64,000 bases of DNA. Source: Thermalbibacter longus. GTDB lineage: Bacteria > Chloroflexota > Chloroflexia > Thermomicrobiales > Thermomicrobiaceae. The notes under the pieces were generated by a model. That model did no database searches and was not told where the DNA came from. It saw only the letters and a list, made by a program, of their open reading frames with translations. This document shows positions 54,113-63,539 of the stretch, in pieces. The DNA lies in contig NZ_JAMSLR010000014.1 in the NCBI RefSeq assembly GCF_023806485.1, positions 1-64,000 of the forward strand. Reading direction: 5' to 3'. Position 1 is the first letter of the stretch. Each line of letters starts with the position of its first letter. Made by a program: the position numbers and the translations under genes.

Positions 54113-55339
54113 ATGACAAACGAAGACGCGGCAGAACATTTCACTATCCTGGCACGCGACAGCCATACTCGGGCGCGAACGGGCGTGTTGCATACGCGGC
54201 GCGGCGATGTCCGTACACCCGCATTCATGCCGGTCGGTACACAGGCCGCTGTCAAGTCAGTGACGCCGGACGAAGTCCGGAGCACCGGCTCAGAGATCAT
54301 TCTCGCGAACACCTATCATCTGATGCTGCGACCCGGCCTCGAGATCATTCAGGCCGCTGGCGGCCTCCATACGTTCATGGCCTGGCCACACCCGATCCTC
54401 ACTGATTCGGGCGGATTTCAAGTCTACAGTTTGGCCGGTCTCCGAGAGATTACCGAGCGCGGGGTTCGCTTCCGCTCGCACATCGACGGGAGCCTCCACG
54501 AGCTCACACCGGAGTCGGCGATCGCGCTTCAACTCGGCTTCGGTTCGGACATCATCATGCCACTCGATGACGTCGTGGGCTACGGCAGCGAGCTGACTCG
54601 GCAGCGCGAAGCGGCTGAGCGAACGCATCGGTGGCTGCTGCGGGCGCTCGAATACTTCCGCACGATGGTCGACACGGCGGAGCCCTCCCGCCCTTGGGTA
54701 TTCGGCATTACCCAGGGTGGCTTCGATCTCGACCTGCGGCGCCGGAGCTGTGACTTCGTCGCCGGGCTACCGGTAGATGGTTGCGCTATCGGCGGCCTCA
54801 GCGTCGGAGAGCCCAAGCCGGTGATGCTGGCTTTCCTGGAAGAGGTCGCGCCGCTGCTGCCGGAAGACAAACCACGCTATCTGATGGGAGTTGGGTCGCC
54901 GGAAGATCTGTGGTTGGCCGTGGCCGCCGGTGTCGACCTGTTCGATTGCGTCCACCCGACGAGAGTGGCCCGCCACGGTGGCCTCTACACTCCCGAGGGT
55001 AGAGTAGACATAACTAGCAGTCGTTTCCGCTCTCACTTCGCGCCAGTTGATGAGACCTGCGACTGCCTGACGTGCACGCAGTTCACTGCAGCCTATCTAC
55101 ATCACCTCTTTCGGGCGCGCGAGTTACTGGCCTACCGGCTTGCGACGATCCATAACCTGCGATTCATTCAACGGGAGATGGAACGGATTCGCCAATCGAT
55201 CGCAGAGGGACGTTTCGTCATCGAGCTCGAGGAATTCCGCGCTCGCTATCGGCCTGCGGATCAGGAAGCTGCCCAGGTGCAGCGACGCCGGAGGGCCGGC
55301 TCGAAGAGCGGCGAGGGGGTGGGGGACATTGACGAGTGA
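54113..55339 (+). CDS. tgt: tRNA-guanine transglycosylase
   Basis: 408 residues. Active-site stretches TDSGGFQVYS and the catalytic Asp in LFDCVHPTR; the zinc site CDCLTC plus His is intact. Inserts preQ1 at the wobble position of GUN anticodon tRNAs, which include the tRNA-Asn(GTT) seen in this window. ATG after GAGGCAGGG. Overlaps the acylphosphatase gene. Confidence 0.96.
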   Translation: MTNEDAAEHFTILARDSHTRARTGVLHTRRGDVRTPAFMPVGTQAAVKSVTPDEVRSTGSEIILANTYHLMLRPGLEIIQAAGGLHTFMAWPHPILTDSGGFQVYSLAGLREITERGVRFRSHIDGSLHELTPESAIALQLGFGSDIIMPLDDVVGYGSELTRQREAAERTHRWLLRALEYFRTMVDTAEPSRPWVFGITQGGFDLDLRRRSCDFVAGLPVDGCAIGGLSVGEPKPVMLAFLEEVAPLLPEDKPRYLMGVGSPEDLWLAVAAGVDLFDCVHPTRVARHGGLYTPEGRVDITSSRFRSHFAPVDETCDCLTCTQFTAAYLHHLFRARELLAYRLATIHNLRFIQREMERIRQSIAEGRFVIELEEFRARYRPADQEAAQVQRRRRAGSKSGEGVGDIDE

Positions 55340-55619
55340 GGAGCAAGCCGCGCTGCACTGCGTCGTGTACGGGCGAGTACAGGGCGTTGGCTTCCGCTTC
55401 TTCGTTGTCGATGAGGCTGAGCGGCTCGGGTTGACCGGGTGGGTGCGCAACCGGCCCGATGGCCGATCGGTCGAGCTCGTCGCTGAGGGCCCGCGTTCGC
55501 GACTCGAAGAGTTGCGCCGGGCCGTGACGAAGGGACCGCCGGGCGCATGGGTCGAGCGCGTCGAGTGTTCCTGGCAAGCACCCAGCGGGGAGCACACTGG
55601 CTTCTCCATCCGGCGTTAG
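55329..55619 (+). CDS. acyP: Acylphosphatase
   Basis: 96 residues. Catalytic Arg23 in YGRVQGVGFRFF and Asn41 in GWVRNRPDG. Hydrolyses acyl phosphates. TTG start at 55329, overlapping the end of tgt, after a G-rich SD; a TTG start is less usual but no ATG or GTG fits better. Confidence 0.9.
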   Translation: MTSEEQAALHCVVYGRVQGVGFRFFVVDEAERLGLTGWVRNRPDGRSVELVAEGPRSRLEELRRAVTKGPPGAWVERVECSWQAPSGEHTGFSIRR

Positions 55620-55699
55620 TGCCGGGTTGGCGCCGCGCTACACGGGTATACTGACGCCGGTAGTCGCACCGGAGTGCGGCCTGGAGGGACACGGGGCAC

Positions 55700-56998
55700 A
55701 TGGCGGTCATTTCCATTATCGGGATGGGGTACGTCGGCCTGGTTTACGGCGCTGCCTTCGCTGACCTCGGCAACCAGGTCTATGGCGTGGACATCGACAC
55801 GGACAAGGTCGCGAAGCTGCAGCGGGGAGTCGTCCCGATCTACGAGCCGGGACTCGACGAGCTCATCCGTCGCAACCGTGAAGCTGGTCGCCTGCGGTTC
55901 ACTACAGACTACGCCGAGGCAGTGCCGGCATCGGAGTTCGTCTTTATCTGCGTAGGTACCCCGTCGACGTTCGACGGCGACGCCGATATGCGGGCGGTAC
56001 GGTCGGCGGCCGAGATGATCGGCCGCAACCTGCGGGGCTACACGATCGTCGTCAACAAGAGCACGATGCCCATCGGGTCCGGCGACCTGGTCACGCAGCT
56101 CATCGCAGAAGCCAAACCGGCTGAGGCGACCTTCGCGGTGGTGAGCAACCCGGAGTTCCTGCGCGAAGGATCGGCGGTCTACGATGTCTTTCATCCGAGC
56201 CGCATCGTGCTCGGAGCGGACGACCGGGAGGCAGCGGAGACAGTCGCCGAGCTGTACCGCGTGCTGAACGCTCCGATCTTGATCACCGATCGGCGCAGCG
56301 CCGAGATGATCAAGTATGCCTCGAACGCGATTCTGGCCACGCGCATCAGTTTTATCAACGAGATCGCACAGATCTGCGAGCAACTGGGCGCAGATATCAA
56401 AGTCGTGGCACAGGGGATGGGTTACGATCCGCGGATCGGGCCGCACTTCCTCGAGGCCGGGATCGGATTCGGCGGAAGCTGTTTCCCCAAGGATGTCCGG
56501 GCACTCGCCTACATGGCCGAAGAGGCAGGATGTCACCCGCAGTTGCTTCACACGGTGCTGGAGATCAACCAGGATCAGCGACGGCGCTTCGTCCGCAAGC
56601 TGCAGGATCTTCTCGGCTCTCTCCATGGCAGGCCGATCGCGCTGTGGGGACTATCGTTCAAACAGGATACGGACGACATTCGCGAGTCGCCTGCTATCGA
56701 CGTGCTTCGCTTGCTGGTGCAGCGTGGAGCAGAGGTGACCGCCTACGACCCGGTTGCGATGCCGCACGCTGCGGCGCTGGTACCGGAGGCGCGCTACGCG
56801 CCCGATCCCTATTCGGCGGTAGAGGGGGCCGACGCGCTGTTGATCGCCACACCCTGGAACGAGTTCAAGCAAGCCGACCTGAGTCGAGTCAAGGAACTGA
56901 TGCGGACGCCGATCCTGCTCGACGGGCGCAACATCTACGAGCCAGCCGATGTCCGGGCTCTCGGCTTCGTCTATGTGGGGGTCGGCCGTGGCGTATGA
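55700..56998 (+). CDS. ugd: UDP-glucose 6-dehydrogenase
   Basis: 432 residues. N-terminal ISIIGMGYVGLVYG, Thr/Lys-type motif VNKSTMPIGSG, catalytic Cys in GFGGSCFPKDVRAL, and C-terminal SFKQDTDDIRESPA. Makes UDP-glucuronate for cell-surface polysaccharides. ATG after GGAGGG. A possible -10 (TATACT) is at 55647-55652. Its end overlaps acpS. Confidence 0.94.
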   Translation: MAVISIIGMGYVGLVYGAAFADLGNQVYGVDIDTDKVAKLQRGVVPIYEPGLDELIRRNREAGRLRFTTDYAEAVPASEFVFICVGTPSTFDGDADMRAVRSAAEMIGRNLRGYTIVVNKSTMPIGSGDLVTQLIAEAKPAEATFAVVSNPEFLREGSAVYDVFHPSRIVLGADDREAAETVAELYRVLNAPILITDRRSAEMIKYASNAILATRISFINEIAQICEQLGADIKVVAQGMGYDPRIGPHFLEAGIGFGGSCFPKDVRALAYMAEEAGCHPQLLHTVLEINQDQRRRFVRKLQDLLGSLHGRPIALWGLSFKQDTDDIRESPAIDVLRLLVQRGAEVTAYDPVAMPHAAALVPEARYAPDPYSAVEGADALLIATPWNEFKQADLSRVKELMRTPILLDGRNIYEPADVRALGFVYVGVGRGV

Positions 56999-57419
56999 GC
57001 CGATCTGGGACCCGGAGGCGGCCGGCCCAGTCGAGGTGGGCATCGATGTGATCGAGATCGAGCGGATTGCGCGCGCGCTCAACCGCTTCGGCGACCGGTT
57101 CTTGCGACGGGTGTACACCGAGCAGGAGCGGGCGCGTTATGCCGGCCGCGTCTCGGAGCTGGCGGCCAGGTTCGCGGCCAAGGAAGCGACGATGAAGGCG
57201 CTCGGCACCGGCGTGCGCGGGATTCGATGGCGCGAGATCGAGGTGCTCTCGAATCGACGTGGGAAGCCGATCCTGGTGCTTCACGGTGGAGCGCGGGAGC
57301 GTGCCGAATCACTCGGATTTCGGCACATGGCCGTCTCGCTGACGCATTCCCGCACGCAGGCGATCGCGGTCGTGGTCGCATTCCAGGAGCCCTCCAGGAG
57401 GAGCAGCGAACGATGTTGA
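56988..57419 (+). CDS. acpS: Holo-[acyl-carrier-protein] synthase
   Basis: 143 residues. Metal-binding Asp in VGIDVIEIERI and Glu in RFAAKEATMKAL; the C-terminal SLTHSRTQAIAVVV is typical. It transfers phosphopantetheine to ACP. GTG start at 56988 within ugd; an ATG at 56973 is an alternative. Coupled to the nnrDE gene (7-bp overlap), a common pairing. Confidence 0.92.
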   Translation: MAYEPIWDPEAAGPVEVGIDVIEIERIARALNRFGDRFLRRVYTEQERARYAGRVSELAARFAAKEATMKALGTGVRGIRWREIEVLSNRRGKPILVLHGGARERAESLGFRHMAVSLTHSRTQAIAVVVAFQEPSRRSSERC

Positions 57420-59002
57420 AGTTGTGCCGCGTCGAAGAGGTGCGGCGGGCCGAGGAGGCAGCCGTCGCGGCCGGGCGGTCGCTCGAGGATCTGATGGCGG
57501 CTGCAGGGCTTTCCGTGGCCGAGCAGATTACGAAGCGCGCGAAACACGCCGGTACAGCGCTGTTTCTGGTTGGGCCCGGTAACAACGGCGGCGATGGCCT
57601 GGTGGCGGCCAGCCATCTCGTTGCGCGCGGCTGGCGCTGCCTGGTCTGGACCTGGCGGCGGAGCGAGCCCGGCACTCTGCCAGCGGAGCGTGGGCTGCTG
57701 GAGCGCTTGCTCTGGATCGATCCCGCAGAAGTCGGCACTGCGATCGCGTCGGCCGACTTGATCGTCGACGCGGTCTTCGGGATCGGCGGGAAGCCGTCCC
57801 TGCCGGGAGAGGTCGCCCAGGTCTTCGACATGGCACGGGATACTCGGGCCCGGCGCGGTACCCCGCTCGTGGCAGTCGACACGCCGTCAGGCGTGGACTG
57901 CGACAGCGGTGAGGCCGATCCGCGAGCGTTCCGGGCCGATCTCACCGTGATGCTGGGGCTGCCGAAGATCGGGTTGTACAAGCCGCCGGCCCTGCGGCAC
58001 ACCGGGGTGATCGAACTGGCCGATATCGGCCTGCCGGCACCGCCAGCCGAGCCCGGATCGACCGTGCTGGCAACCCCAGAGGACGTAAGGGAATGGCTAC
58101 CTCGGAGGCCGGCGGATACACACAAGCGTGCCGTGGGGACGCTGTTGATCGTGGGCGGCTCGCCGGCGTTCTACGGCGCACCGCGGCTCGCCGCGGGAGC
58201 AGCGCTCCGCGCGGGCGCCGGTCTCGTGACGCTCGCCGTCACGCGTGCGTTGATCTCTCCCATAGCGGCGGCGCTGCCGGAAGTGACCTTCTTGCCTCTC
58301 CCTGACGGCGAAGTCGGGGCTGGGGTACGGATGGCTGAGCTCGTGCGGGAGGCACTACCGCGGTACGACGTTGTGCTGATCGGCCCTGGCCTGGGGCAAG
58401 AGCCGCCAGTGCCCGAGTTTCTCGCCGCGCTCCTGGGTCTACGCGGGGCGCCGAGGCCGATCGGTTTCGGGCAACCGGCGGCGCCTGGTCTTCCGCAGCG
58501 GTTCGGGGGTAGAGCCGTGATCGACGCTGACGGTTTGAACTGGTTGGCCACGCAGCCTGAATGGTGGAATCAGATCCCTGGGGCCGACCTCATCCTTACG
58601 CCCCACCCTGGGGAGCTGGCTCGACTCCTCAATATCGAGACCGACGCGATCACGGCCGATCCGTGGGCACGAGCGGTGGAGGCTGCGCAGCTCTTCAATC
58701 AGCATGTCGTCCTCAAGTATGGGCACGCGACGGTAGCTTGCCCGGACGGTACGCTGATCGTCTCGCCGCAGGTTCACCCGGCGCTTGCCACGGCGGGTAC
58801 CGGGGACGTTTTGGCCGGCCTGATCGCCGCGCTAGCGTCACAGGGTCTCGGTTCACGGGAAGCTGCGGCCGCCGGGCTGGTGATCGGTAGCGAGGCGATG
58901 CTGCGAGCGGTGGCCAAGAAGGGGACACTAGGGCTCGTTGCGGGCGACCTCATCGAAGAGATCGCGGGAGCGCTCGCCGAGGTCTATGACGCGAGCTGGT
59001 AG
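57413..59002 (+). CDS. nnr: Bifunctional NAD(P)H-hydrate epimerase/dehydratase
   Basis: 529 residues. The N-terminal YjeF_N epimerase part has GPGNNGGDGLVAA and the VDTPSGVD motif; the C-terminal kinase-fold dehydratase has VGGSPAFYGAP, IDADGLNWL, LTPHPGELARLL and ATAGTGDVLAG. Repairs damaged NADH and NADPH hydrates. ATG with GGAGGAG upstream. A fused form like that of E. coli. Confidence 0.94.
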   Translation: MLKLCRVEEVRRAEEAAVAAGRSLEDLMAAAGLSVAEQITKRAKHAGTALFLVGPGNNGGDGLVAASHLVARGWRCLVWTWRRSEPGTLPAERGLLERLLWIDPAEVGTAIASADLIVDAVFGIGGKPSLPGEVAQVFDMARDTRARRGTPLVAVDTPSGVDCDSGEADPRAFRADLTVMLGLPKIGLYKPPALRHTGVIELADIGLPAPPAEPGSTVLATPEDVREWLPRRPADTHKRAVGTLLIVGGSPAFYGAPRLAAGAALRAGAGLVTLAVTRALISPIAAALPEVTFLPLPDGEVGAGVRMAELVREALPRYDVVLIGPGLGQEPPVPEFLAALLGLRGAPRPIGFGQPAAPGLPQRFGGRAVIDADGLNWLATQPEWWNQIPGADLILTPHPGELARLLNIETDAITADPWARAVEAAQLFNQHVVLKYGHATVACPDGTLIVSPQVHPALATAGTGDVLAGLIAALASQGLGSREAAAAGLVIGSEAMLRAVAKKGTLGLVAGDLIEEIAGALAEVYDASW

Positions 59003-59131
59003 GCTCGAGGCGGATGACCGAGGGGGAGAGCCGGTGTCGCGGTCCGCGTCAACGACATATCCCCTGATGATCGCAAAACGACTTGTCCCTCTATCGCGCC
59101 ACTAGACCCCAGCTACAGAGCTAGGCCATGA

Positions 59132-59650
59132 TCAAGCTGACTCTTGCTGGCGCCGGAGCTGTTCCACATCCTCGCGCACCACGAAGGTGCGCCCTGACAT
59201 CTCGTCGCGCACGTACTCGAGCTTGCGCTCGTCCATCCAGCGGTAGATCGTCGGGCGAGTGACGCCGAGCTGCTGGGCCGCGCTGCCGATGCTGAGCAGC
59301 TCGCTCGGCTCGTAGGCGCGGAACTTGGCCAGCGAGAGGAGGCGACCGAGGTCAGTCTCCCAAAAGCTGCGGGGAACGGAGTAGTCTTCGGCTCCTGGCG
59401 CCCAGAAGAGCATCTGGAGTACGAGCTCGATCGCTTCGAGTGTCCGCTCGCGGTTTTCGGAGATCTTGCCCTGGGCAACCGCCGCGAGACGCTGCAGGAC
59501 CTGGCCCAGCGGGCCCTGGCGAAGCTGCTCGAGTGAAAGTTGCTGCACCGCCGCCGGGTAGAGCCGGTTCATGAGCCGGTGGTGCTGTGAGTACAACAGC
59601 TTCAGCGCATCGTCGATGACCTTCTGGTAGTCCAGCGCCTCAGGCTCCAC
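59132..59650 (-). CDS. Excisionase/MerR-type HTH protein with unknown N-terminal domain
   Basis: 172 residues. The C-terminal 55 or so residues (LLSIGSAAQQLGVTRPTIYRWMDERKL...GRTFVVREDVEQL) are a helix-turn-helix of the excisionase type. The N-terminal 115 residues are helical with no recognised domain. The GTG start at 59650 has GAGGGGG. It is divergent from the ABC exporter pair and could regulate it, but no operator is visible. Confidence 0.75.
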   Translation of the reverse strand: MEPEALDYQKVIDDALKLLYSQHHRLMNRLYPAAVQQLSLEQLRQGPLGQVLQRLAAVAQGKISENRERTLEAIELVLQMLFWAPGAEDYSVPRSFWETDLGRLLSLAKFRAYEPSELLSIGSAAQQLGVTRPTIYRWMDERKLEYVRDEMSGRTFVVREDVEQLRRQQESA

Positions 59651-59775
59651 TGTGCCCCCTCTCACCCGCGAACGGACAAGCCTTGTACGTACCCATTTTA
59701 CGGACACCATTGCGGCAGGTCAATAGCGACGAGCGAAATCTCTCTCGTGCTCACCAGATGTGGTGGAGCGATCAC

Positions 59776-59804
59776 TTGCGCTTCAGTCGCACGTCGGCTA
59801 TACC
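59776..59804 (+). promoter_or_regulatory. Promoter of the ABC exporter pair
   Basis: TTGCGC (59776-59781), 17-bp spacer, TATACC (59799-59804). Transcription would begin 2-3 nt before ATG 59814, so the mRNA is nearly leaderless and would lack the AAGGGG. Confidence 0.5.
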
Positions 59805-59813
59805 CAAGGGGCT

Positions 59814-61565
59814 ATGAGCGTTCTGTGGCGCATCCTCAGCTATCTTCGACCGTACCGGTGGACTCTCCTTTCCGGCTACGTAGCGCTTCTCCTCGGCGTA
59901 GCAGCGCAGCTTGCCATTCCGCGATTGGTAGAGGTTGCAATCGATCGAGGTATCGCCGGGCAGCAAAAGCATGTCGTTCTGGCGGCATCGGCAGCCCTCG
60001 TGCTAGCAGGGATCGCGCAGGGACTCTTGACCTTCGCTCGGAGCTACTCTTTTCAAGCACTCGCGGAGAACATCGCATATCGGTTGAGACGCGAGCTGTA
60101 CGAGCATCTCGAGCGTTTAAGTTTTTCCTTCTTCGACCAGGCATATACAGGTCAGCTCATGGCACGCGCTACCGAAGACGTGAATGCCATTCGGCGCTTC
60201 TTCTGGGTCGTGCCGCGGACCGCCGTGCAGAGCCTGGGCACCCTCGTCGCCGTATCCGTGATGTTGTTCCTCATGAACTGGCGCCTGGCTGCCCTCTCTC
60301 TCAGCGTCTTGCCTCTGCTAGCGCTAGCCACGGTTCATTTCAGTCAGAAAGCGCGGCATCTCTTTCTCGAAGTGCAGCAGCAATTCGGAGTCATGACCAC
60401 CGTGCTCCAAGAGAACCTGGCAGGGGCCAGGATCGTGCGCGCCTTCGCGCGAGAGGACGCCGAGCGCGCGCGCTTCGACACTGAGCTGCAAACGCTCCAG
60501 CAACGGTCGCTCAGGGCCGCACGGTGGTCATCCCTCTACACGGCTGTCGTGACCACGCTCGGGGCTCTCGGCATCGTCGCTGTTGTCTGGTACGGGGGAC
60601 GGCAGGTACTCGCGGGCAACCTGTCCATTGGACAATTAACCGCCTTCTACTTCCTCCTCGTCCTGACCACCCAGCCCATCCGCATGCTCGGCTGGATGGT
60701 CAGCAGCACGGCACGGGCGATCGCATCTGGCCAGCGAGTCTTCGAAGTTCTCGACCAGCGACCCGAGATAACGTCCCCTCCCAATGGCATCGATGCGTCG
60801 CGGATCCGCGGTGCCGTCGAATTCCGCTCAGTGAGCTTCCGCTATCCGGAATCGGGTACGGCGAGCCTGCACGACATCACGTTCGCGGCCGAACCCGGAC
60901 AGCGGATCGCCGTATTCGGACCCACCGGATCTGGCAAGAGCACTCTCGTCGCCCTCATCCCGCGGTTCTACGACGTGACCGAGGGCACGGTGCTGATCGA
61001 CGGAGTCGACGTGCGCGCCTATGACCTGCATTCATTGCGGCGGCGCGTCGGCCTCGTGCTACAGGATACGCTGCTCTTCTCCGTCAGCATCAGGGAAAAT
61101 ATCGCGTTCGGACGGCCAGACGCTAGCGAACAGGAGATCATCGAAGCTGCCAGGGCGGCCCAGGCGCACGACTTCATCATGGATCTGCCATTCGGGTATG
61201 ACACGGTTGTCGGGGAGCGTGGCGTCTCCCTCTCGGGCGGCCAGAAGCAGCGTATCGCGATTGCCCGCGCGCTGTTGATGGATCCTCGTATTCTCGTCCT
61301 CGACGAAGCGACCTCCAGCGTCGATGCCGAAACCGATCGACTCATCCAGCAGGCGTTACAGCGACTTATGGAGGGCAGAACAGCATTCATCATCGCGCAC
61401 CGGATCCTGACGCTACAGAACGCCGATTTGATCCTGGTGCTAGAGAATGGCCGCCTCGTCGAACGAGGTACGCACGAAGAGTTGTTGGCGCGTGGTGGCC
61501 TATACGCGCGCCAGTATGCTCGACAGGCACAGGAGCAGGTTCCCTTGCGTAGCGCCGGGGACTAG
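59814..61565 (+). CDS. ABC exporter half-transporter (type IV fold), subunit 1
   Basis: 583 residues: six TM helices (about 15-310) and a nucleotide-binding domain with Walker A GPTGSGKST, signature LSGGQKQR, Walker B ILVLDEATSSVD and H-loop IAHRILT. The second half-transporter follows 9 bp later. The pair most likely forms a heterodimeric lipid or multidrug exporter of the BmrCD/TM287-288 kind. Confidence 0.93.
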   Translation: MSVLWRILSYLRPYRWTLLSGYVALLLGVAAQLAIPRLVEVAIDRGIAGQQKHVVLAASAALVLAGIAQGLLTFARSYSFQALAENIAYRLRRELYEHLERLSFSFFDQAYTGQLMARATEDVNAIRRFFWVVPRTAVQSLGTLVAVSVMLFLMNWRLAALSLSVLPLLALATVHFSQKARHLFLEVQQQFGVMTTVLQENLAGARIVRAFAREDAERARFDTELQTLQQRSLRAARWSSLYTAVVTTLGALGIVAVVWYGGRQVLAGNLSIGQLTAFYFLLVLTTQPIRMLGWMVSSTARAIASGQRVFEVLDQRPEITSPPNGIDASRIRGAVEFRSVSFRYPESGTASLHDITFAAEPGQRIAVFGPTGSGKSTLVALIPRFYDVTEGTVLIDGVDVRAYDLHSLRRRVGLVLQDTLLFSVSIRENIAFGRPDASEQEIIEAARAAQAHDFIMDLPFGYDTVVGERGVSLSGGQKQRIAIARALLMDPRILVLDEATSSVDAETDRLIQQALQRLMEGRTAFIIAHRILTLQNADLILVLENGRLVERGTHEELLARGGLYARQYARQAQEQVPLRSAGD

Positions 61566-61574
61566 GAAGCAGAC

Positions 61575-63389
61575 ATGCTGCATCACGGAGAGCTCCTTGG
61601 TGCAACCGAGCAGGCATTGAGCCGGCGAGCCTTGCGCAGATTGGTGCGCCAGGTACTGCCCCACCGGAAAGCTCTGGGACTTGCCACGACGATGATGCTG
61701 CTCAGCGCTGTAGCCGAGCTATCACTGCCATATCTCTTCGGCGTGGCGATCGATCTGGTCAATCCCGGCAGCGGCCGAACGCTCTTCGGTGTTGGTGGCC
61801 AGCGTGCTCTCGATCTGCTCGCGGTGGCGCTCCTCGCCATGATCGTCCTCAGATTCGTCGCCACTGCTGGGCAGCTCTATCTCGCCCAGGTAGTGGGACA
61901 AAGGCTCGTCTTCGATCTACGCTCGCGCCTATTCGCCCACCTGCAACGTGTCAGCTTGCGTTACCTGGATCGTCGGGGAATCGGCCCGGTGATGTCCCGG
62001 ATTCAGAACGACGTGAGCGTCATCAATGAGCTGTTCAGCGATGGTCTCGTCGGCGTGTTGAGTGATCTGCTCACCTTGCTCGGGATCGTCACCGTCATGC
62101 TGTTGACCAACTGGCGCCTCGCACTGGTCAGCTTCGTAGCCATGCCGATCATGATCGCAGGAATGCTCTGGTGGAGGCGGCACGCGATCGAGGCGTACCG
62201 CGCTACACGGATCGCGGTAGCCCGGTTGAACGGTCACCTGGCTGAGAGCATCAACGGGATCCGAGTGATCCAGGCCTTCTCCCAGGAGGAACGGCAGCTC
62301 CGGCGTTTCGAGGCGATCAATGGCGAGTATCTCGGTGCGAGCCTGCGTGCTGCTCGTCTCTCCGCGCTTCTGTTTCCCTCGGTTCAAATCGTGGAGGCGG
62401 CCACCACGGCGCTGTTGATCGGCGTCGGCGGCTGGCTGCTCCTGGGAACGCAGGCCTTCACAGTCGGCGAGTTGGTCACGTTCGCTGCGTATGTGTCGCG
62501 GTTCTACGAGCCGATCCGGACACTGAGCATGCGCTACGATACGCTGCAGGCCGCGACGACGGCAGCCGAGCGTATCTTCGAGCTTCAGGACGTCCGCCCC
62601 GAAGTCGAGGATCGCCCTGGCGCGATCGAGCTTCCGGCGGTTCGCGGTGAAATCGTCTATGACCACGTCACGTTCGGTTATGACCAGTTGCCCGTCCTTC
62701 ACGATATCACCCTTCGCATCGAGCCTGGAGAGACCGTTGCGCTGGTCGGGGAGACCGGGGCAGGCAAGAGCACTATGGCGGCTCTCCTCGCGCGCTACTA
62801 CGATGTCTGGTCCGGCTCGATTCGCATTGACGGCTACGATCTTCGAGAGGTGACGCTCACATCGCTTCGCTCGCAGATCGGTATCGTGCCTCAGGACCCG
62901 TTCCTCTTTGCCAGCACCGTGCGTGAGAACATCGCGTATGGCCGGCCCGAGGCAACCGAGCACGAGATCATCGAGGTCGCGAAGGCGGTGGGCATCCATG
63001 AGACGATCGCGCGCTTGCCGCAGGGGTACGACACGCCGGTGCACGAGCGGGGCGTGCGGCTTTCGATGGGCCAGCGGCAGTTGATCACCATAGCCCGCGT
63101 GCTATTGGCTGATCCCCGTATCGTCATCCTCGACGAGGCGACAGCGCATGTCGACACCGAGACAGAGCTGCTCGTCCAGCAGGCGATCCGCCGATTGCTA
63201 TCCGGTCGCACTGCCGTCGTCATCGCGCATCGCCTCTCTACGGTCCGCGAGGCGTCGCGCATTCTGGTGCTACACCAGGGACGGGTCGTCGAGGTGGGCA
63301 CGCACGCAGATCTGCTGACCAGGAATGGCCACTACCAGCGACTCTACCGGTTGCAGTTCCAACCGGCAGGCGGAGTGGCTGCGGACTAG
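61575..63389 (+). CDS. ABC exporter half-transporter (type IV fold), subunit 2
   Basis: 604 residues, same architecture: Walker A GETGAGKST, Walker B VILDEATAHVD and H-loop IAHRLST. The signature is LSMGQRQL in place of LSGGQ, so one composite ATP site of the heterodimer is altered, as in many asymmetric exporters. The catalytic Glu is kept. An N-terminal extension of about 30 residues precedes TM1. Confidence 0.93.
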   Translation: MLHHGELLGATEQALSRRALRRLVRQVLPHRKALGLATTMMLLSAVAELSLPYLFGVAIDLVNPGSGRTLFGVGGQRALDLLAVALLAMIVLRFVATAGQLYLAQVVGQRLVFDLRSRLFAHLQRVSLRYLDRRGIGPVMSRIQNDVSVINELFSDGLVGVLSDLLTLLGIVTVMLLTNWRLALVSFVAMPIMIAGMLWWRRHAIEAYRATRIAVARLNGHLAESINGIRVIQAFSQEERQLRRFEAINGEYLGASLRAARLSALLFPSVQIVEAATTALLIGVGGWLLLGTQAFTVGELVTFAAYVSRFYEPIRTLSMRYDTLQAATTAAERIFELQDVRPEVEDRPGAIELPAVRGEIVYDHVTFGYDQLPVLHDITLRIEPGETVALVGETGAGKSTMAALLARYYDVWSGSIRIDGYDLREVTLTSLRSQIGIVPQDPFLFASTVRENIAYGRPEATEHEIIEVAKAVGIHETIARLPQGYDTPVHERGVRLSMGQRQLITIARVLLADPRIVILDEATAHVDTETELLVQQAIRRLLSGRTAVVIAHRLSTVREASRILVLHQGRVVEVGTHADLLTRNGHYQRLYRLQFQPAGGVAAD

Positions 63390-63418
63390 CCATCGGGTCA
63401 TGGATCTTACCCCCATAC

Positions 63419-63447
63419 TTGCGCACGTACGCCTCGCATGACAGAAT
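63419..63447 (+). promoter_or_regulatory. Promoter of the HU-like gene
   Basis: TTGCGC (63419-63424), 17-bp spacer, CAGAAT (63442-63447), about 92 bp before the HU start. Confidence 0.5.
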
Positions 63448-63539
63448 GCTGGTAGAGCACCCGAAGACGCGCCAGGGCTCCCCGGCGAACCGGTGGACGA
63501 GACCGACTCGGTGTATCGTCCTGCCGAGAAGGGGATACG

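Noticed and set aside
61929-63044. A 371-codon frame on the minus strand inside the second ABC exporter gene
   Set aside because: Antisense shadow of a gene with all ABC motifs intact.
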